Shown: positions 51,267 through 60,572, counted from the first letter of the stretch. The stretch is DNA of 64,000 bases from Phycisphaera sp. (GCA_016125215.1 WGMF01000040.1:25234-89233); one strand, 5' to 3'. Notes: generated by a model not told the origin, from the sequence alone. Numbers and translations are program-made.

Positions 51267-53138
51267 TCAGCCCCCGCTGAGCCGTCTGACCGTGTGGTCG
51301 AAGCTCTTGACCATGCCCAGCAGCATCAGGTAAACAATCAGGCTGTACGACCCCGCGCAGACCACCGCACCCATCGCCATGCCCACCCGGCCCGACAGCG
51401 GGTCCTCCACGAAATCGCTCACGTGGTCCCACGGGTTGACGACCATCACGATATTCGTCACCGGGCTGAGCGCGTTGACCACCGGGCCTAACAACTTGAT
51501 ATTCTCGACCATCGCCATGCCGCAGAAGCCCAGGATGGTGGCCAGCGTCGCAATGATGGCCACCGAGGGCACCACCGCGCCCAGCACGCCCTTGCTCTTG
51601 AGGCTCCAGCTCATCCCCACCATCACACACAACGCCACGAACGGCACGAGCATCAACGCCAGAAGCACCGGCGCTTCGAAGATCAGGATCGGGACATCGA
51701 CCGTCACGCCCCCCTCGAACTTCTGCCACACCGCCGTCGGCCAGTTGAAGACCATCGCCACCATCGTGTACACACTCACGACCGCCAGCGTGCCCACCGG
51801 CACCGCGATGAGCATCGACAGAAAACTCACCAGCCCACGCAGCTTGCCCCACAGGTACATCTTCTGCGAGATCGGCGTCGTCAGCATCAGGTCCAGCGTC
51901 CCGTCCTCACGCTCCCGGCTCACCGCGCCCGCGCTCATGTAGAGCGCCACCAGCACGATCACCGTCAACTCCAACAACAACAGCACCAGCAGCGCGCTGT
52001 GAAAAACATCCGCCTGGCCCATCGGCAACCCCGTCGCGGAGCGCACGCCCGACAACGCCTGGAAGTGGTAAAGCCCAAGCAACACCAGCGCCACGACCAG
52101 CCCGATGGCCACGAAGCCCCACCGGGCAATGATCGCGTAAAACCGGCTGCCGCGCGTGCTCGCCTCGCGCCACGCCACCGGGTTGCTCCACACCGTGCGT
52201 GGCTTGCGCCGCCTCTCACCCGCCACGCCCAACCGCAACCACCGACGCAGGCGACGCCACTTCACGTCCGTCCCCACCTTGCGCACCTGCCACGCACACC
52301 AGCCCACGAGCAGGACGCTGGTTGCCAAACAGATCGTGCAGAACGCGCTGAAGGGCTCCCCGAGGTACCAGCGCAGGACAGCCGGGTAGCTTGCGAGCAC
52401 GTCCGCGCCCGGCGGCTGGTACGTCGCGGTCGACTGCGAGGCCTCGAGCACCAGCAGCGGGTGCAGCGGCGTGAGCCACGTCGTCGCGTTCGGGTTGCCC
52501 GAGATGTTGCGCAGCAGGAGCGTGTCGAAGAGATAAGTAAACAACAGGTAGGCCGCGATCGAGATGACGAAGACGAAAATGATCTTGCGTCCGCCCGTGC
52601 GCGTCACGCTCAGCGTCACCGCGACGCTGCCCACGACCAGGGCCGTCAACCCCGCCACGGCAAAGGCCACGAAGACCGACGAGACCGGCACGCCACCGAA
52701 GATCATCAGCACCGAAAACAACGGCAGCCCACTCACGAGCAGCGCGAGGATAAACACCAGCCTCGACCCGAGTGTGCCTAGAACAATCTGTAAGTTCGAC
52801 AGCGGCGTGGTGAGCAGGATGTCCATCGTCTCGCCGGAGCGCTGCGACTGGATGGCCGCGGCCATGAACAGCGGCGCGAGAAGACAGATGAAGATGACCT
52901 GCCCGTAGCTGATCCACTGGAAGACCTGCGTGCCCGCCTTGGCCAGTTCGGTCAGACTCACGTTGCTGGCCATCCCGCGCCCGAGGAACAGGCCCGTGAG
53001 CACCAGCAGGATCAGCCCGCCGAGGTACCCCATGCGCACCCACAGATGCCGCGATCGGCGGGAGGCGGCCTGCACCACCTGCACCACCATCGGGTTGGCA
53101 AAAAAGAGCGTCCAGAGCCAGCGGTAGAAGAGCGTCAC
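51267..53138 (-). CDS. ABC transporter permease, double ABC-2 type
   Basis: A 623-aa membrane protein made of two ABC-2 type halves in one chain, each with about six TM helices. The first half has SGETMDILLTTPLSNLQIVL and the second EREDGTLDLMLTTPISQKMY, the paired coupling motif (E-x-x-T-x-[DE]-x-L-L-T-T-P). No ATPase domain is in the chain and no ATP-binding partner is in the window near it. Export of an unknown substrate is inferred. Lies between nusB and VanZ, same strand. Confidence 0.85.
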   Translation of the reverse strand: MTLFYRWLWTLFFANPMVVQVVQAASRRSRHLWVRMGYLGGLILLVLTGLFLGRGMASNVSLTELAKAGTQVFQWISYGQVIFICLLAPLFMAAAIQSQRSGETMDILLTTPLSNLQIVLGTLGSRLVFILALLVSGLPLFSVLMIFGGVPVSSVFVAFAVAGLTALVVGSVAVTLSVTRTGGRKIIFVFVISIAAYLLFTYLFDTLLLRNISGNPNATTWLTPLHPLLVLEASQSTATYQPPGADVLASYPAVLRWYLGEPFSAFCTICLATSVLLVGWCAWQVRKVGTDVKWRRLRRWLRLGVAGERRRKPRTVWSNPVAWREASTRGSRFYAIIARWGFVAIGLVVALVLLGLYHFQALSGVRSATGLPMGQADVFHSALLVLLLLELTVIVLVALYMSAGAVSREREDGTLDLMLTTPISQKMYLWGKLRGLVSFLSMLIAVPVGTLAVVSVYTMVAMVFNWPTAVWQKFEGGVTVDVPILIFEAPVLLALMLVPFVALCVMVGMSWSLKSKGVLGAVVPSVAIIATLATILGFCGMAMVENIKLLGPVVNALSPVTNIVMVVNPWDHVSDFVEDPLSGRVGMAMGAVVCAGSYSLIVYLMLLGMVKSFDHTVRRLSGG

Positions 53139-53193
53139 GCGGGCTATTCTAGCGAGTGACTAGCCAGCCGTGCGGTACTCGTGCGGACGCGGG

Positions 53194-53267
53194 GTGCCAC
53201 TGGCGGCTCGCCCGCCAGTGCTTGGACCGTTCGATTGTCTCACTGGCGGACAAGCCGCCAGTGGCAC
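53194..53267. repeat. Palindromic element A, copy 8 (core only)
   Basis: Arms GTGCCACTGGCGGCTCGCCC and GGACAAGCCGCCAGTGGCAC. The spacer has diverged (TTGGACCGTTCGATTGTCTC). It lies between the ABC permease start and the VanZ stop. Confidence 0.88.
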
Positions 53268-53291
53268 ACCCACTTTACATCTTTCGCTCTG

Positions 53292-54371
53292 TCAATGTTC
53301 GTGTGAATACTCGTGCGGACGCCTGCGCCGCTCGAACTCCACCGGGTGCTTTGTTTTTCGCCTACAGGAATGATGCACGGCAATAGCACAGAGATAACTC
53401 ACCGCCACGATGGACAGCCCCGCCATCGCCGCGATGATCGGCTGGGTCACGTCGAACGTCTGCCTGAACAGCCCGTGGTCGAGCAGCTCCCGCGCCAGCG
53501 CGAGCACCGCCGTGGCCAGGACCACCATGCCCAGCCGACCGCGCTGCCTGACCGAGAGCATCGGTAACGCCAGGAGTAAACCCACGAGCAGGTAGACCGC
53601 CAGCGACCCGCCCACGTGCAGCGCCGCCACGTCGTAGGAGTGGTTCATCTCACCGGCAAAGGGCATCAGGTTGATCGTGACGGTCTGGCCCGACCGCCCA
53701 TACGAACCCCACCGGCACCAGCACGCCAGCAGCGCGACGTTGACGGCGATCACCCCGGCCAGCATGTAGGGCTTTTGCCTTTGCTTTTCGAGCGCGATGC
53801 GCAGCGAACCGATCGGGTACGCACACCGGCGGTACGCCCACACGACGGCGCGCACCACGGTGCTACGCAGCCTTATCGCCAGCGTCGCCGCGACGGTCGC
53901 GCCGCCCACGTTGGCCAGCACGTCCTGCAGAGTCCCGTCCCGCCAGCGCATGAGCGTCTGCGTACACTCGACCATCCAGCTCACCACCAGGACCGTCAGC
54001 CCCGCGAGCACGACGCCGCGCCACGCCCGCGCCCGCCGCGCCCAGTGCAGCCGGAGCATCAACCCCGCCGGGGCATATAACAAGATGTTAGTCAGCCAGT
54101 CGTTGAGGATGTTGGAGCGGCCCATCGACGAGACGCGGTTGAAGAGCATCGGGTGCCAGGTCGGGCTGGTGAGCGTGTGCCCGAGCCAGACGGGCCAGTT
54201 CGTCGCGGTCGGCCAGTTGTCACGGAACGCAAAGGGCACCAGGCTCGTGTAGACCACGACGGCCATGTACCCCCACGCCAGCGCCCAGTAACACACCGTG
54301 CCCAGCGAGCGCTTGGCGCGTACCGCTGGTGAGGCTGAATCAATCGCATGTTGTGTGGTTAACGCCGTCAC
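53292..54371 (-). CDS. VanZ family membrane protein
   Basis: A 359-aa protein with about eight TM helices. The VanZ motifs are in the first half: VPFAFRDNW, DWLTNILLYAPAGLMLRL, VSWMVECTQTLMRWRDGTLQ, DVLANVGGATVAAT. A second, weaker repeat of the fold follows (INLMPFAGE, LARELLDHGLF). I choose the GTG at 54371, with GGAGG 6 nt upstream; the frame extends to 54413. The CTTCCGGGGG decamer lies just ahead of this ribosome site. Function unknown; VanZ proteins are linked to cell envelope stress in some bacteria. Confidence 0.8.
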   Translation of the reverse strand: MTALTTQHAIDSASPAVRAKRSLGTVCYWALAWGYMAVVVYTSLVPFAFRDNWPTATNWPVWLGHTLTSPTWHPMLFNRVSSMGRSNILNDWLTNILLYAPAGLMLRLHWARRARAWRGVVLAGLTVLVVSWMVECTQTLMRWRDGTLQDVLANVGGATVAATLAIRLRSTVVRAVVWAYRRCAYPIGSLRIALEKQRQKPYMLAGVIAVNVALLACWCRWGSYGRSGQTVTINLMPFAGEMNHSYDVAALHVGGSLAVYLLVGLLLALPMLSVRQRGRLGMVVLATAVLALARELLDHGLFRQTFDVTQPIIAAMAGLSIVAVSYLCAIAVHHSCRRKTKHPVEFERRRRPHEYSHEH

Positions 54372-54637
54372 CCGTGGCCTCCGCCCCCGGAAGTTTCCCC
54401 TGACCCTCATCACAAAGCCGGCGATGCCCCCGGAGGTCTCGCCGGTTCCCCTCTCTGGGGTCTACAACGGTCCACCGTGTGACTCCTCGTCCAACGGCTG
54501 TGTTCCGAGTCAAAAATACGATTTGGAATTGCGCGATGCGTTGTGACCGGCCGTGGAACACCGTCGGGGCGTGGGCGTGGGTGTGATCGGCGTTACCACC
54601 GTTACAGACCCACCGGGGTGGGCAGGTCCGGTTCGGG

Positions 54638-55447
54638 TTATTCGAGGTCGTTGATGTCTTCTTCGCTCGAGCCGTAGGGCGTGATGCCGCGCGTGGTGGT
54701 GGCGACGAAGTCAGCCAATTCGACACAGGCCGGGTCGTGGCCGAGTTCCTTGCGGATGCGTTCGACGGCGTTGGGCGTGGCCAACTCTCTGCGGTAGAGG
54801 AGGTTGAAGGCGAGCTTGAGGTTGTCGATGTTGTCCTTGTGTCCGTTGCGTCGCAGGCCGACGAGGTTGAGCGCGCTGACCCGTCGGGAGTTGAAGACGG
54901 TGCAGAAGGGCGGGAGGTCCTGCGTGATGCCGCGCGTGCCCGAGAGCATGGCCAGCCGACCGACCCGGCAGAACTGGTGGACGCTTGCGTTGCCGCCGAT
55001 GTTGGCGCGGTCGGCGATGACGACGTGCCCGCCGAGCAGCGCGCCGTTGACAAGGGTGACATGATTGCCGATCACGCAGTCGTGGCCGACGTGAGAGTTC
55101 ACCATGAGGTAGTTGTGCGACCCGAGCGTGGTCGGGTGCGCGTCACCGGTGGCGCGGTGGATGGTGACGCCCTCACGGAAGATGTTGTCGTCACCGATGA
55201 GCACACCGGGGCCTTGCTTCCTGGGGTCGAACTTGCGGTCCTGCGGTTCGAGGCCGACGGTGCAGTGGGGGTAGAAGGTGTTGCGCTGGCCGATGGCGAC
55301 CGGGCCTTGCATGTAGACCTGCGCGATGAGTCGGCAGCCCGGGCCGAGCTTGATCGGGCCGGTGAGGATGCAACCCGGTCCGACTTGCACGTCGGGTGCC
55401 AGCACGCAGGCGTCGTCGATGATCGCAGAGGGATGGATGTCGGGCAT
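54638..55447 (-). CDS. lpxA: Acyl-ACP--UDP-N-acetylglucosamine O-acyltransferase
   Basis: A 269-aa left-handed beta-helix acyltransferase, the first step of lipid A synthesis. Hexapeptide repeats run from MPDIHPSAIIDDACVLAPDV to about residue 190. The catalytic His is in VNSHVGHDCVIGNHVTLVNG, and RVSALNLVGLRRNG begins the C-terminal helical part. Length fits LpxA. It implies an outer membrane with lipid A or a related lipid. The 54414-54637 gap before VanZ holds nothing I can name. Confidence 0.92.
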   Translation of the reverse strand: MPDIHPSAIIDDACVLAPDVQVGPGCILTGPIKLGPGCRLIAQVYMQGPVAIGQRNTFYPHCTVGLEPQDRKFDPRKQGPGVLIGDDNIFREGVTIHRATGDAHPTTLGSHNYLMVNSHVGHDCVIGNHVTLVNGALLGGHVVIADRANIGGNASVHQFCRVGRLAMLSGTRGITQDLPPFCTVFNSRRVSALNLVGLRRNGHKDNIDNLKLAFNLLYRRELATPNAVERIRKELGHDPACVELADFVATTTRGITPYGSSEEDINDLE

Positions 55448-55490
55448 GTCGGGCGATTAAGGGGGTTTTGCGGCGCAAAGCGGCATTATC

Positions 55491-56162
55491 TCACGTTCGG
55501 GCCTGCGTGTGAAATCGTCCGCCCAGCGGGGCCAGCCCGACCACCAGCGCCGCGACCACGAGCAGCCCGAGGAACACCGGCGAAACCCCGTGCAGCATCT
55601 CCGGCTGGGCCAGCATGAGTGCCACCCACACCGCTATCAGGGCGTAACGCAACGTCGCCAGCCGGGTGCGTAAACGGTTGGCCGCCGGGTCCGTGACCGA
55701 CTCGATCACCATCACGATCACCAGCGCCATCACGAGCGTCGCAGCCCTGGCCCACAGCGCCGCCCGGTGCTTCTGGCGGTTCTGTTCAAGCAGGTGCAAC
55801 AACGGCACACGCTCCATCGCGATCGATTGTCGCAGCTCATCGAATGCCGATTCGGTCACGCCCGTTGAGCGGAGGTTGTCCATGCGCACCTGGGCGCCGG
55901 CGTCGAAGGCTTCGATCTTTCCCGGCACGTCACCCGAACCGACAAACATCGTGTCGTACGCCTGCGGGTTGAACCGCCCGAGCACAGCGGGCCCGAGCAA
56001 CACCCCGAGCAGGATGCCCGCGGCGATGAGGTAGAGGTCGCGGTGGTCCGCGCCGCCGGGGAACATCGGGGTTGCTTGCGGAGATGCCTGCGTGTTGGGG
56101 TCTTGCTTGTCGATGGCTCGATCCTCAATAGTGGACCCGGTGAATGGTGATAGCCATATCAT
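55491..56162 (-). CDS. Hypothetical membrane protein
   Basis: A 223-aa protein from the ATG at 56162; the frame upstream to 56822 is antisense to the TPR-YggX gene. TM helices lie near residues 45-63 (LYLIAAGILLGVLLGPAVLG), 135-155, and a pair at the C terminus (YALIAVWVALMLAQPEM and FLGLLVVAALVVGLAPLGG). A soluble helical loop (QVRMDNLRSTGVTESAFDEL) separates the first two. I do not recognise a family. It follows in the divergent position to the TPR-YggX gene, 80 bp apart. Confidence 0.6.
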   Translation of the reverse strand: MIWLSPFTGSTIEDRAIDKQDPNTQASPQATPMFPGGADHRDLYLIAAGILLGVLLGPAVLGRFNPQAYDTMFVGSGDVPGKIEAFDAGAQVRMDNLRSTGVTESAFDELRQSIAMERVPLLHLLEQNRQKHRAALWARAATLVMALVIVMVIESVTDPAANRLRTRLATLRYALIAVWVALMLAQPEMLHGVSPVFLGLLVVAALVVGLAPLGGRFHTQART

Positions 56163-56243
56163 CCACGATCTTGCCCCCTCGATCAAAACGGTGCCGACGC
56201 CGCACGCGGTGGACCTCTGTCGATCACGGGCTAGACTACTGTC

Positions 56244-56885
56244 ATGGACACCGACCAACGCATCGCCCAATGGGAAAAGATGGCCGCCGAAGCCCCGGAC
56301 GGCATGGCGTATTTCAGCCTCGGCAACGCCTACCGCGACGCCGACCGCCTCGCCGACGCCGCTACCGCTTTTCAAAAAGCCGTCCAACTCGACCCAGGCC
56401 TGTCCCGCGCTTATCAACTGCTCGGGCAGGTCCTTCTCAAACTCGACCGCAAAGACGAAGCCGGCAAGGTGCTGACGACCGGCTACAAAACCGCCGCGGA
56501 AAAAGGCGACGTGATGCCCGAACGCGCCATGGCGACGCTCCTGCAAAACCTCGGCCAACCGCTGCCCGAAGTCACGCGCCCCAAGCGAGAAACCCCCGCG
56601 TCCGCCGCCGCCTCCACCACCGGCACCGTCACCGACCGACGCACCGGCCTCACGCAAGCCAAACTCCCCGACCCGCCCATGAAGGGCAAGATCGGCAAGT
56701 TCATCTACGACCACTACGGGGCCGACACCTGGCGCGAGTGGATCGGCCAGGGCACCAAGGTCATCAACGAACTTCGCCTCGACTTCTCCAACGAACAACA
56801 CCAGCAGGTCTACGAGCAACACATGCTCGAATGGCTCGGCGTGAGCATGGAAGAGGTTAGCGCCTACGAAAAATCGCAGGCATAA
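56244..56885 (+). CDS. TPR protein fused to a YggX-like Fe(II)-trafficking domain
   Basis: A 213-aa protein. Residues about 5-95 contain two to three tetratricopeptide repeats (AYFSLGNAYRDADRLADAAT, AYQLLGQVLLKLDRKDEAGK). A Pro/Ala/Thr linker follows. From about 140 the sequence GKIGKFIYDHYGADTWREWI and GTKVINELRLDFSNEQHQQV matches YggX, a small protein that helps protect Fe-S clusters and handle iron. YggX is normally a free protein of about 90 aa. The catalytic Cys near the YggX N terminus is not present here. The fused form may dock the iron domain to a partner by its TPRs; that is inference. Confidence 0.8.
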   Translation: MDTDQRIAQWEKMAAEAPDGMAYFSLGNAYRDADRLADAATAFQKAVQLDPGLSRAYQLLGQVLLKLDRKDEAGKVLTTGYKTAAEKGDVMPERAMATLLQNLGQPLPEVTRPKRETPASAAASTTGTVTDRRTGLTQAKLPDPPMKGKIGKFIYDHYGADTWREWIGQGTKVINELRLDFSNEQHQQVYEQHMLEWLGVSMEEVSAYEKSQA

Positions 56886-56938
56886 AAGCGCTCGCCCATA
56901 GCCGTGTTATCCGCACCGCTCTGCCCGGTCCATTGCAT

Positions 56939-58276
56939 TCAGGGATGAAAATCACCGAATGCCGTGTAGACCCTTGCGAACGTGGGCTTGAGGGCCCTGG
57001 CGCTCTTGAGGATTTTGTCAGCGTCGCGCCCGCGCAGGGCGCGGTGCAGTTCGGTCAGTGCCGCGCGTTCGTCGGCGATGAGCGTATCGAGTTTCCGCGC
57101 GTCCAGACCCACGAAACAGGGGAGGTTGAAGTCGGTCTGCTCGACACGCGACCACGACGCCGAGGCTTCGACCGAGAGGGCCTTGAGGCTGGCGATCATG
57201 GCGTCATCCACGTCGGTCGGCTGGGCCTTGGAAGCGGGCATCACGATCTTTTCCATGACCTCGTGGAAGTCGCTCAGCACATCGACGGGGTAGTCCACGC
57301 CGAGCCTTCGGCGTTCATCTAACAACATGTTACGCAGCGGTTCGAGCGCCCCGTGCGCCTGAGCGAGCTGGCCTTGCCCGACCAGCGATTGGGCTTCGCG
57401 GATGGCTTTGTCCACTTCTTTTGCGAGCAACCACTGACCGGGTTCGACACCGACCGTCTGTGCCATCTCCGCCGTGAGCGCGGGTGCTTCCGCAGCCAAG
57501 CGTGCCACCGCCTTCTGACCGGCGTCCTTCTTGCCCTGGTTGGTCAGTGCGAGCGCGGGGATGTACACACGGTCGAGCCGGGCGGAGAGTTCCAGAGCGT
57601 GCTGTGTCTGTTCATTGTTGAGCATGGGAGCCGATTCGTCCGTCGGCACAGCGTGGTTCTTGCGCGCCTCGGCGAAACCGTACTCGACAAAAGCCGACAC
57701 CACACCGGCGTGGCTGTGGATCAACTGCACGACGTACGGGTCCTCCGACGTCTCGGTCACGCGGACGCCGCCGTCGACTGGCTCGACCTTCATGTCGATC
57801 TTGTCAGCCTGCCGGAACAGCTCCGCAAAGAGCGGGTCGCGCACGCGGATCGGCCGGTGTTCTTTCACGCGGGCATACATCGCTTCAACGTGCTCGCGGA
57901 TTTTCGTGGCCACCTCTTTGTCGGATGACGTGGTGATCGTTGTCACACCCGTGGGCAGTTTCATAACGCTGCGATCGATCTTGTCGTGGCTGTTGAGCAG
58001 GCTGTGAAAAGTATCGCGGTCGGTGACGAAACTCTCGTCGGCGTTCGGGCCAAACATCGGCCCCATGCCCTGACCCGGTGCTTTTTCCGGGATAGCATCG
58101 GGGGCGCTGGCTTGACCTGAATTCATGCACACGCCTTCACCAAGGCCCTGCCCCCGGCACCCGCAACCCTGTTTGCCCCGGCCCGTGCCCCGCCCGTTCT
58201 GCGCCGACGCGGGGACAGTGAAAAGCACAGCTAATACGATGGACAACAAGGCGACGGTCGTTTTGAATGGGCACAT
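56939..58276 (-). CDS. Exported hypothetical protein
   Basis: A 445-aa protein starting MCPFKTTVALLSIVLAVLFT, with a signal peptide ending near VPASAQ. The mature N terminus is Gly/Cys/Arg-rich (GRGKQGCGCRGQGLGEGVC). It is followed by a helical region with HSLLNSHDKIDRSVMKLPTG and HAGVVSAFVEYGFAEARKNH, and a long C-terminal helical part. The stretch around HSHAGVVSAFVEYG resembles proteins annotated only as hypothetical in planctomycetes. I do not recognise an enzyme. The ATG at 58276 has AGGAG upstream; the frame to 58318 adds residues before the signal. Confidence 0.6.
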   Translation of the reverse strand: MCPFKTTVALLSIVLAVLFTVPASAQNGRGTGRGKQGCGCRGQGLGEGVCMNSGQASAPDAIPEKAPGQGMGPMFGPNADESFVTDRDTFHSLLNSHDKIDRSVMKLPTGVTTITTSSDKEVATKIREHVEAMYARVKEHRPIRVRDPLFAELFRQADKIDMKVEPVDGGVRVTETSEDPYVVQLIHSHAGVVSAFVEYGFAEARKNHAVPTDESAPMLNNEQTQHALELSARLDRVYIPALALTNQGKKDAGQKAVARLAAEAPALTAEMAQTVGVEPGQWLLAKEVDKAIREAQSLVGQGQLAQAHGALEPLRNMLLDERRRLGVDYPVDVLSDFHEVMEKIVMPASKAQPTDVDDAMIASLKALSVEASASWSRVEQTDFNLPCFVGLDARKLDTLIADERAALTELHRALRGRDADKILKSARALKPTFARVYTAFGDFHP

Positions 58277-58374
58277 CGTGATCTGGCTCCTGTGTCTTGG
58301 GATTATCTCTACCGACACGCGGACCCGCCGGGGGTTACACAGCGACCAGGATTATTTTTGCATTCGAGTCGGGA

Positions 58375-59637
58375 TCAGAAGCGCTCGACCGCGTAGGGTT
58401 TGACATCGAGGATTGTCTTTGAACCGGTGATGAGTTCGGTGATGAGTCTGCCCGTGACCGGTCCGAGGGTTTGGCCGATCATGTTGTGGCCGGTGGCAAG
58501 ATAAGCATTGGGGCAGCGGGGGACTCTCCCGATGATGGGCAGCGTGTCGGGGGTCATGGGCCGCCAGCCGGTCCACTCTTCGTGGACGCGCGGGGTGTGC
58601 GGAGCCTGGAGGTAAGGCTCCGCCCCTTTACGCAACAGGCCGATGCGTTCGGGTTTGATCGAATCGTCGTATCCCACAAACTCCATCATCGAGCCGAGGC
58701 GGTAAGCGTCTTCGAACGGTGTCACACCGACGCGCGTCTCGGGGAAGAGCATCGATTGTTTCGGGCAGGGGTCGGGTCTGTCCATCGTGATCGAATACCC
58801 CTTGCCCGGCTGGACGGGGATGCGGCAGCCCAGTTGCTTTTGCAACTTCGGCGACCACGCGCCCAGTGCGAAGACGAAGTGGTCAGCCGCGTGTTTGCCC
58901 CCGGCCCCGGAAGTTTCTATAGAACGCAGCTTCGCGCCGGGACCCGTGCCGTCGCGGTGCAGGATGCGTGCCTCGCATTGTTCGATGAACTGCACGCCGC
59001 GCGTTTCAAGCCAGTTTTTCCAGCTCGCGTGCAGCTTGCGCCCGCGCAGTGTTGCGTCGCAATCGTAGAAATACCCGCCGAGCAGGCCCTCTTTGAGCGC
59101 GGGTTCTTTCTCGCGCAGTTGTCTGCCGTCAAGTTTCTTTGCGGGCAGGCCGAACTCCCGCGCGACGAGTGCGTCCATCTCCCCGAAGTGGTCCATAGCC
59201 TGTTGGGTCTTGAAGACGTAGAGCATGCCGCCCTCGGTCCACTCGCATTCGATCTCGGGGTGCTGGACGAGCTTGCGGTACTCGGCCATCGAGGCGTTGA
59301 GCAGGGGCTGTAGCGCGTGGCCGCCGGCGATCATGTCGCGTGTGTTGCACCGCCTGGCAAAGCCGACCATAAAGCGCAGGAGGTCGAGGTCGAAGCGCGG
59401 CTTGACCTTGAAGGGCGAGTGGCGTTTGAACATCGACTTGATCGCCATCTTGACCATGCCCGGCTCGGTGAGGGGCAGGACGTGGCTTGGGCAGATGTAG
59501 CCACAGTTGGCGTACGAACAGGCCCCGCCGATCGTCGCGCGGTCGATGACGGTGACGGAGTACCCCGCATCACAAAGATAATGCGCACAGGACAGGCCGA
59601 CGATCCCGCCGCCGACGATGAGTACTTTCTCAGTCAT
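58375..59637 (-). CDS. FAD-dependent D-amino acid / D-hydroxyproline oxidoreductase
   Basis: A 420-aa DadA-type flavoprotein. The FAD motif VLIVGGGIVGLSCAHYLCDA opens it, and the C terminus has GWRPMTPDTLPIIGR with ATGHNMIGQTLGPVTGRLIT. It starts with an ATGA overlap after the hydroxyproline epimerase, so it should oxidise cis-4-hydroxy-D-proline, the epimerase product, to a pyrroline carboxylate. The later enzymes (deaminase, ketoglutarate semialdehyde dehydrogenase) are not in the window. Confidence 0.88.
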   Translation of the reverse strand: MTEKVLIVGGGIVGLSCAHYLCDAGYSVTVIDRATIGGACSYANCGYICPSHVLPLTEPGMVKMAIKSMFKRHSPFKVKPRFDLDLLRFMVGFARRCNTRDMIAGGHALQPLLNASMAEYRKLVQHPEIECEWTEGGMLYVFKTQQAMDHFGEMDALVAREFGLPAKKLDGRQLREKEPALKEGLLGGYFYDCDATLRGRKLHASWKNWLETRGVQFIEQCEARILHRDGTGPGAKLRSIETSGAGGKHAADHFVFALGAWSPKLQKQLGCRIPVQPGKGYSITMDRPDPCPKQSMLFPETRVGVTPFEDAYRLGSMMEFVGYDDSIKPERIGLLRKGAEPYLQAPHTPRVHEEWTGWRPMTPDTLPIIGRVPRCPNAYLATGHNMIGQTLGPVTGRLITELITGSKTILDVKPYAVERF

Positions 59638-60572
59638 ATACGGATTCCCCCCCGGAAGGGGTCCTTGTCGTCAAACAACAATTGGCCTTGGCCATAAATG
59701 TAGGCGCTGCCTGTGACGGTGGGGTGGACGACGCCGGCTTGCCCGGGTTGATAGTCGGCCACGAATCGGCTGCCGATGATACTTTCCTGAACCCACGTTT
59801 GACCGGGTTGGAGGTGTCCGTCCGCGGCGAGGCAGGCGACTTTGGCGCTGGTGCCCGTGCCGCAGGGTGAGCGGTCGTACGCGGCGCCGGGGCAGAGAAC
59901 GAAATTGCGCGCGTCGGCGTCTTTGTTGGGCGAGGGGCCGTAGAACTCGACGTGGTCGATCACACCCCCGTCTTTGCCGGTGATATGGTGGTCATCGAGG
60001 TATCGACGGACTTCGAGGCCCAGCGCGGTGAGGTCGGGGATGTGTTTGGTGTCGAGCGGGATCGGGCTTTTGACGAGGAAGAACCAGTTGCCGCCCCAGG
60101 CGATATCGCCGGCGAGTCGGCCGCGTGAGGTTTCGACTAACACATTGTGACTATGGCGGTAGCTCGGGACATTCTGGAGGCGCACGGTGTGTTCATCGAG
60201 CAGCTCGAAGGGGACGACGCCGACGGGCGTGTCGAGCCTGTGTTTGCCGGTTTTGATGCGTCCCATGTGCGCGAGGGTGGCCGCGACGCCGATCGTGCCG
60301 TGTCCGCACATGTTCAGCGCGCCGACGTTGTTGAAGAAGACGACGCCGGCCACGCACGAGGGGTCGGGCGAATCGCAGAGCAGCGCCCCGACCATGACAT
60401 CCGACCCGCGTGGTTCGAGGATCACGCCCCCCCGGAAGCCGTCGCATTCTTTGGCAAAACGCTCACGGCGCGCCGCCATGCCGCCGTGGCCGAGGTCAGG
60501 CCCACCCGAGACGATCACGCGCGTCGGCTCGCCGGCGGTGTGGGAATCGATGATCTCGACATGTTTCATCAT
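59634..60572 (-). CDS. 4-hydroxyproline 2-epimerase
   Basis: A 312-aa proline racemase family enzyme that interconverts trans-4-hydroxy-L-proline and cis-4-hydroxy-D-proline. Both catalytic cysteines are present: Cys89 in NMCGHGTIG and Cys237 in SPCGTGTSAK, which separates it from the dehydratase forms that have Thr in the first place. It starts at 60572 (MMKHVEIIDSHTAGEPTRV). The longer frame to 61673 is antisense-frame material of the XylR gene. Downstream it is coupled to the FAD oxidoreductase; upstream lies a XylR regulator, which may sense something else because it pairs with a PEP-CTERM gene. Confidence 0.93.
   Translation of the reverse strand: MMKHVEIIDSHTAGEPTRVIVSGGPDLGHGGMAARRERFAKECDGFRGGVILEPRGSDVMVGALLCDSPDPSCVAGVVFFNNVGALNMCGHGTIGVAATLAHMGRIKTGKHRLDTPVGVVPFELLDEHTVRLQNVPSYRHSHNVLVETSRGRLAGDIAWGGNWFFLVKSPIPLDTKHIPDLTALGLEVRRYLDDHHITGKDGGVIDHVEFYGPSPNKDADARNFVLCPGAAYDRSPCGTGTSAKVACLAADGHLQPGQTWVQESIIGSRFVADYQPGQAGVVHPTVTGSAYIYGQGQLLFDDKDPFRGGIRI

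Noticed and set aside
851..53267. Palindromic elements A as a CRISPR array or integron attC sites
   Set aside because: Copies are kilobases apart with no spacers or integrase, and the arms do not match attC consensus ends.
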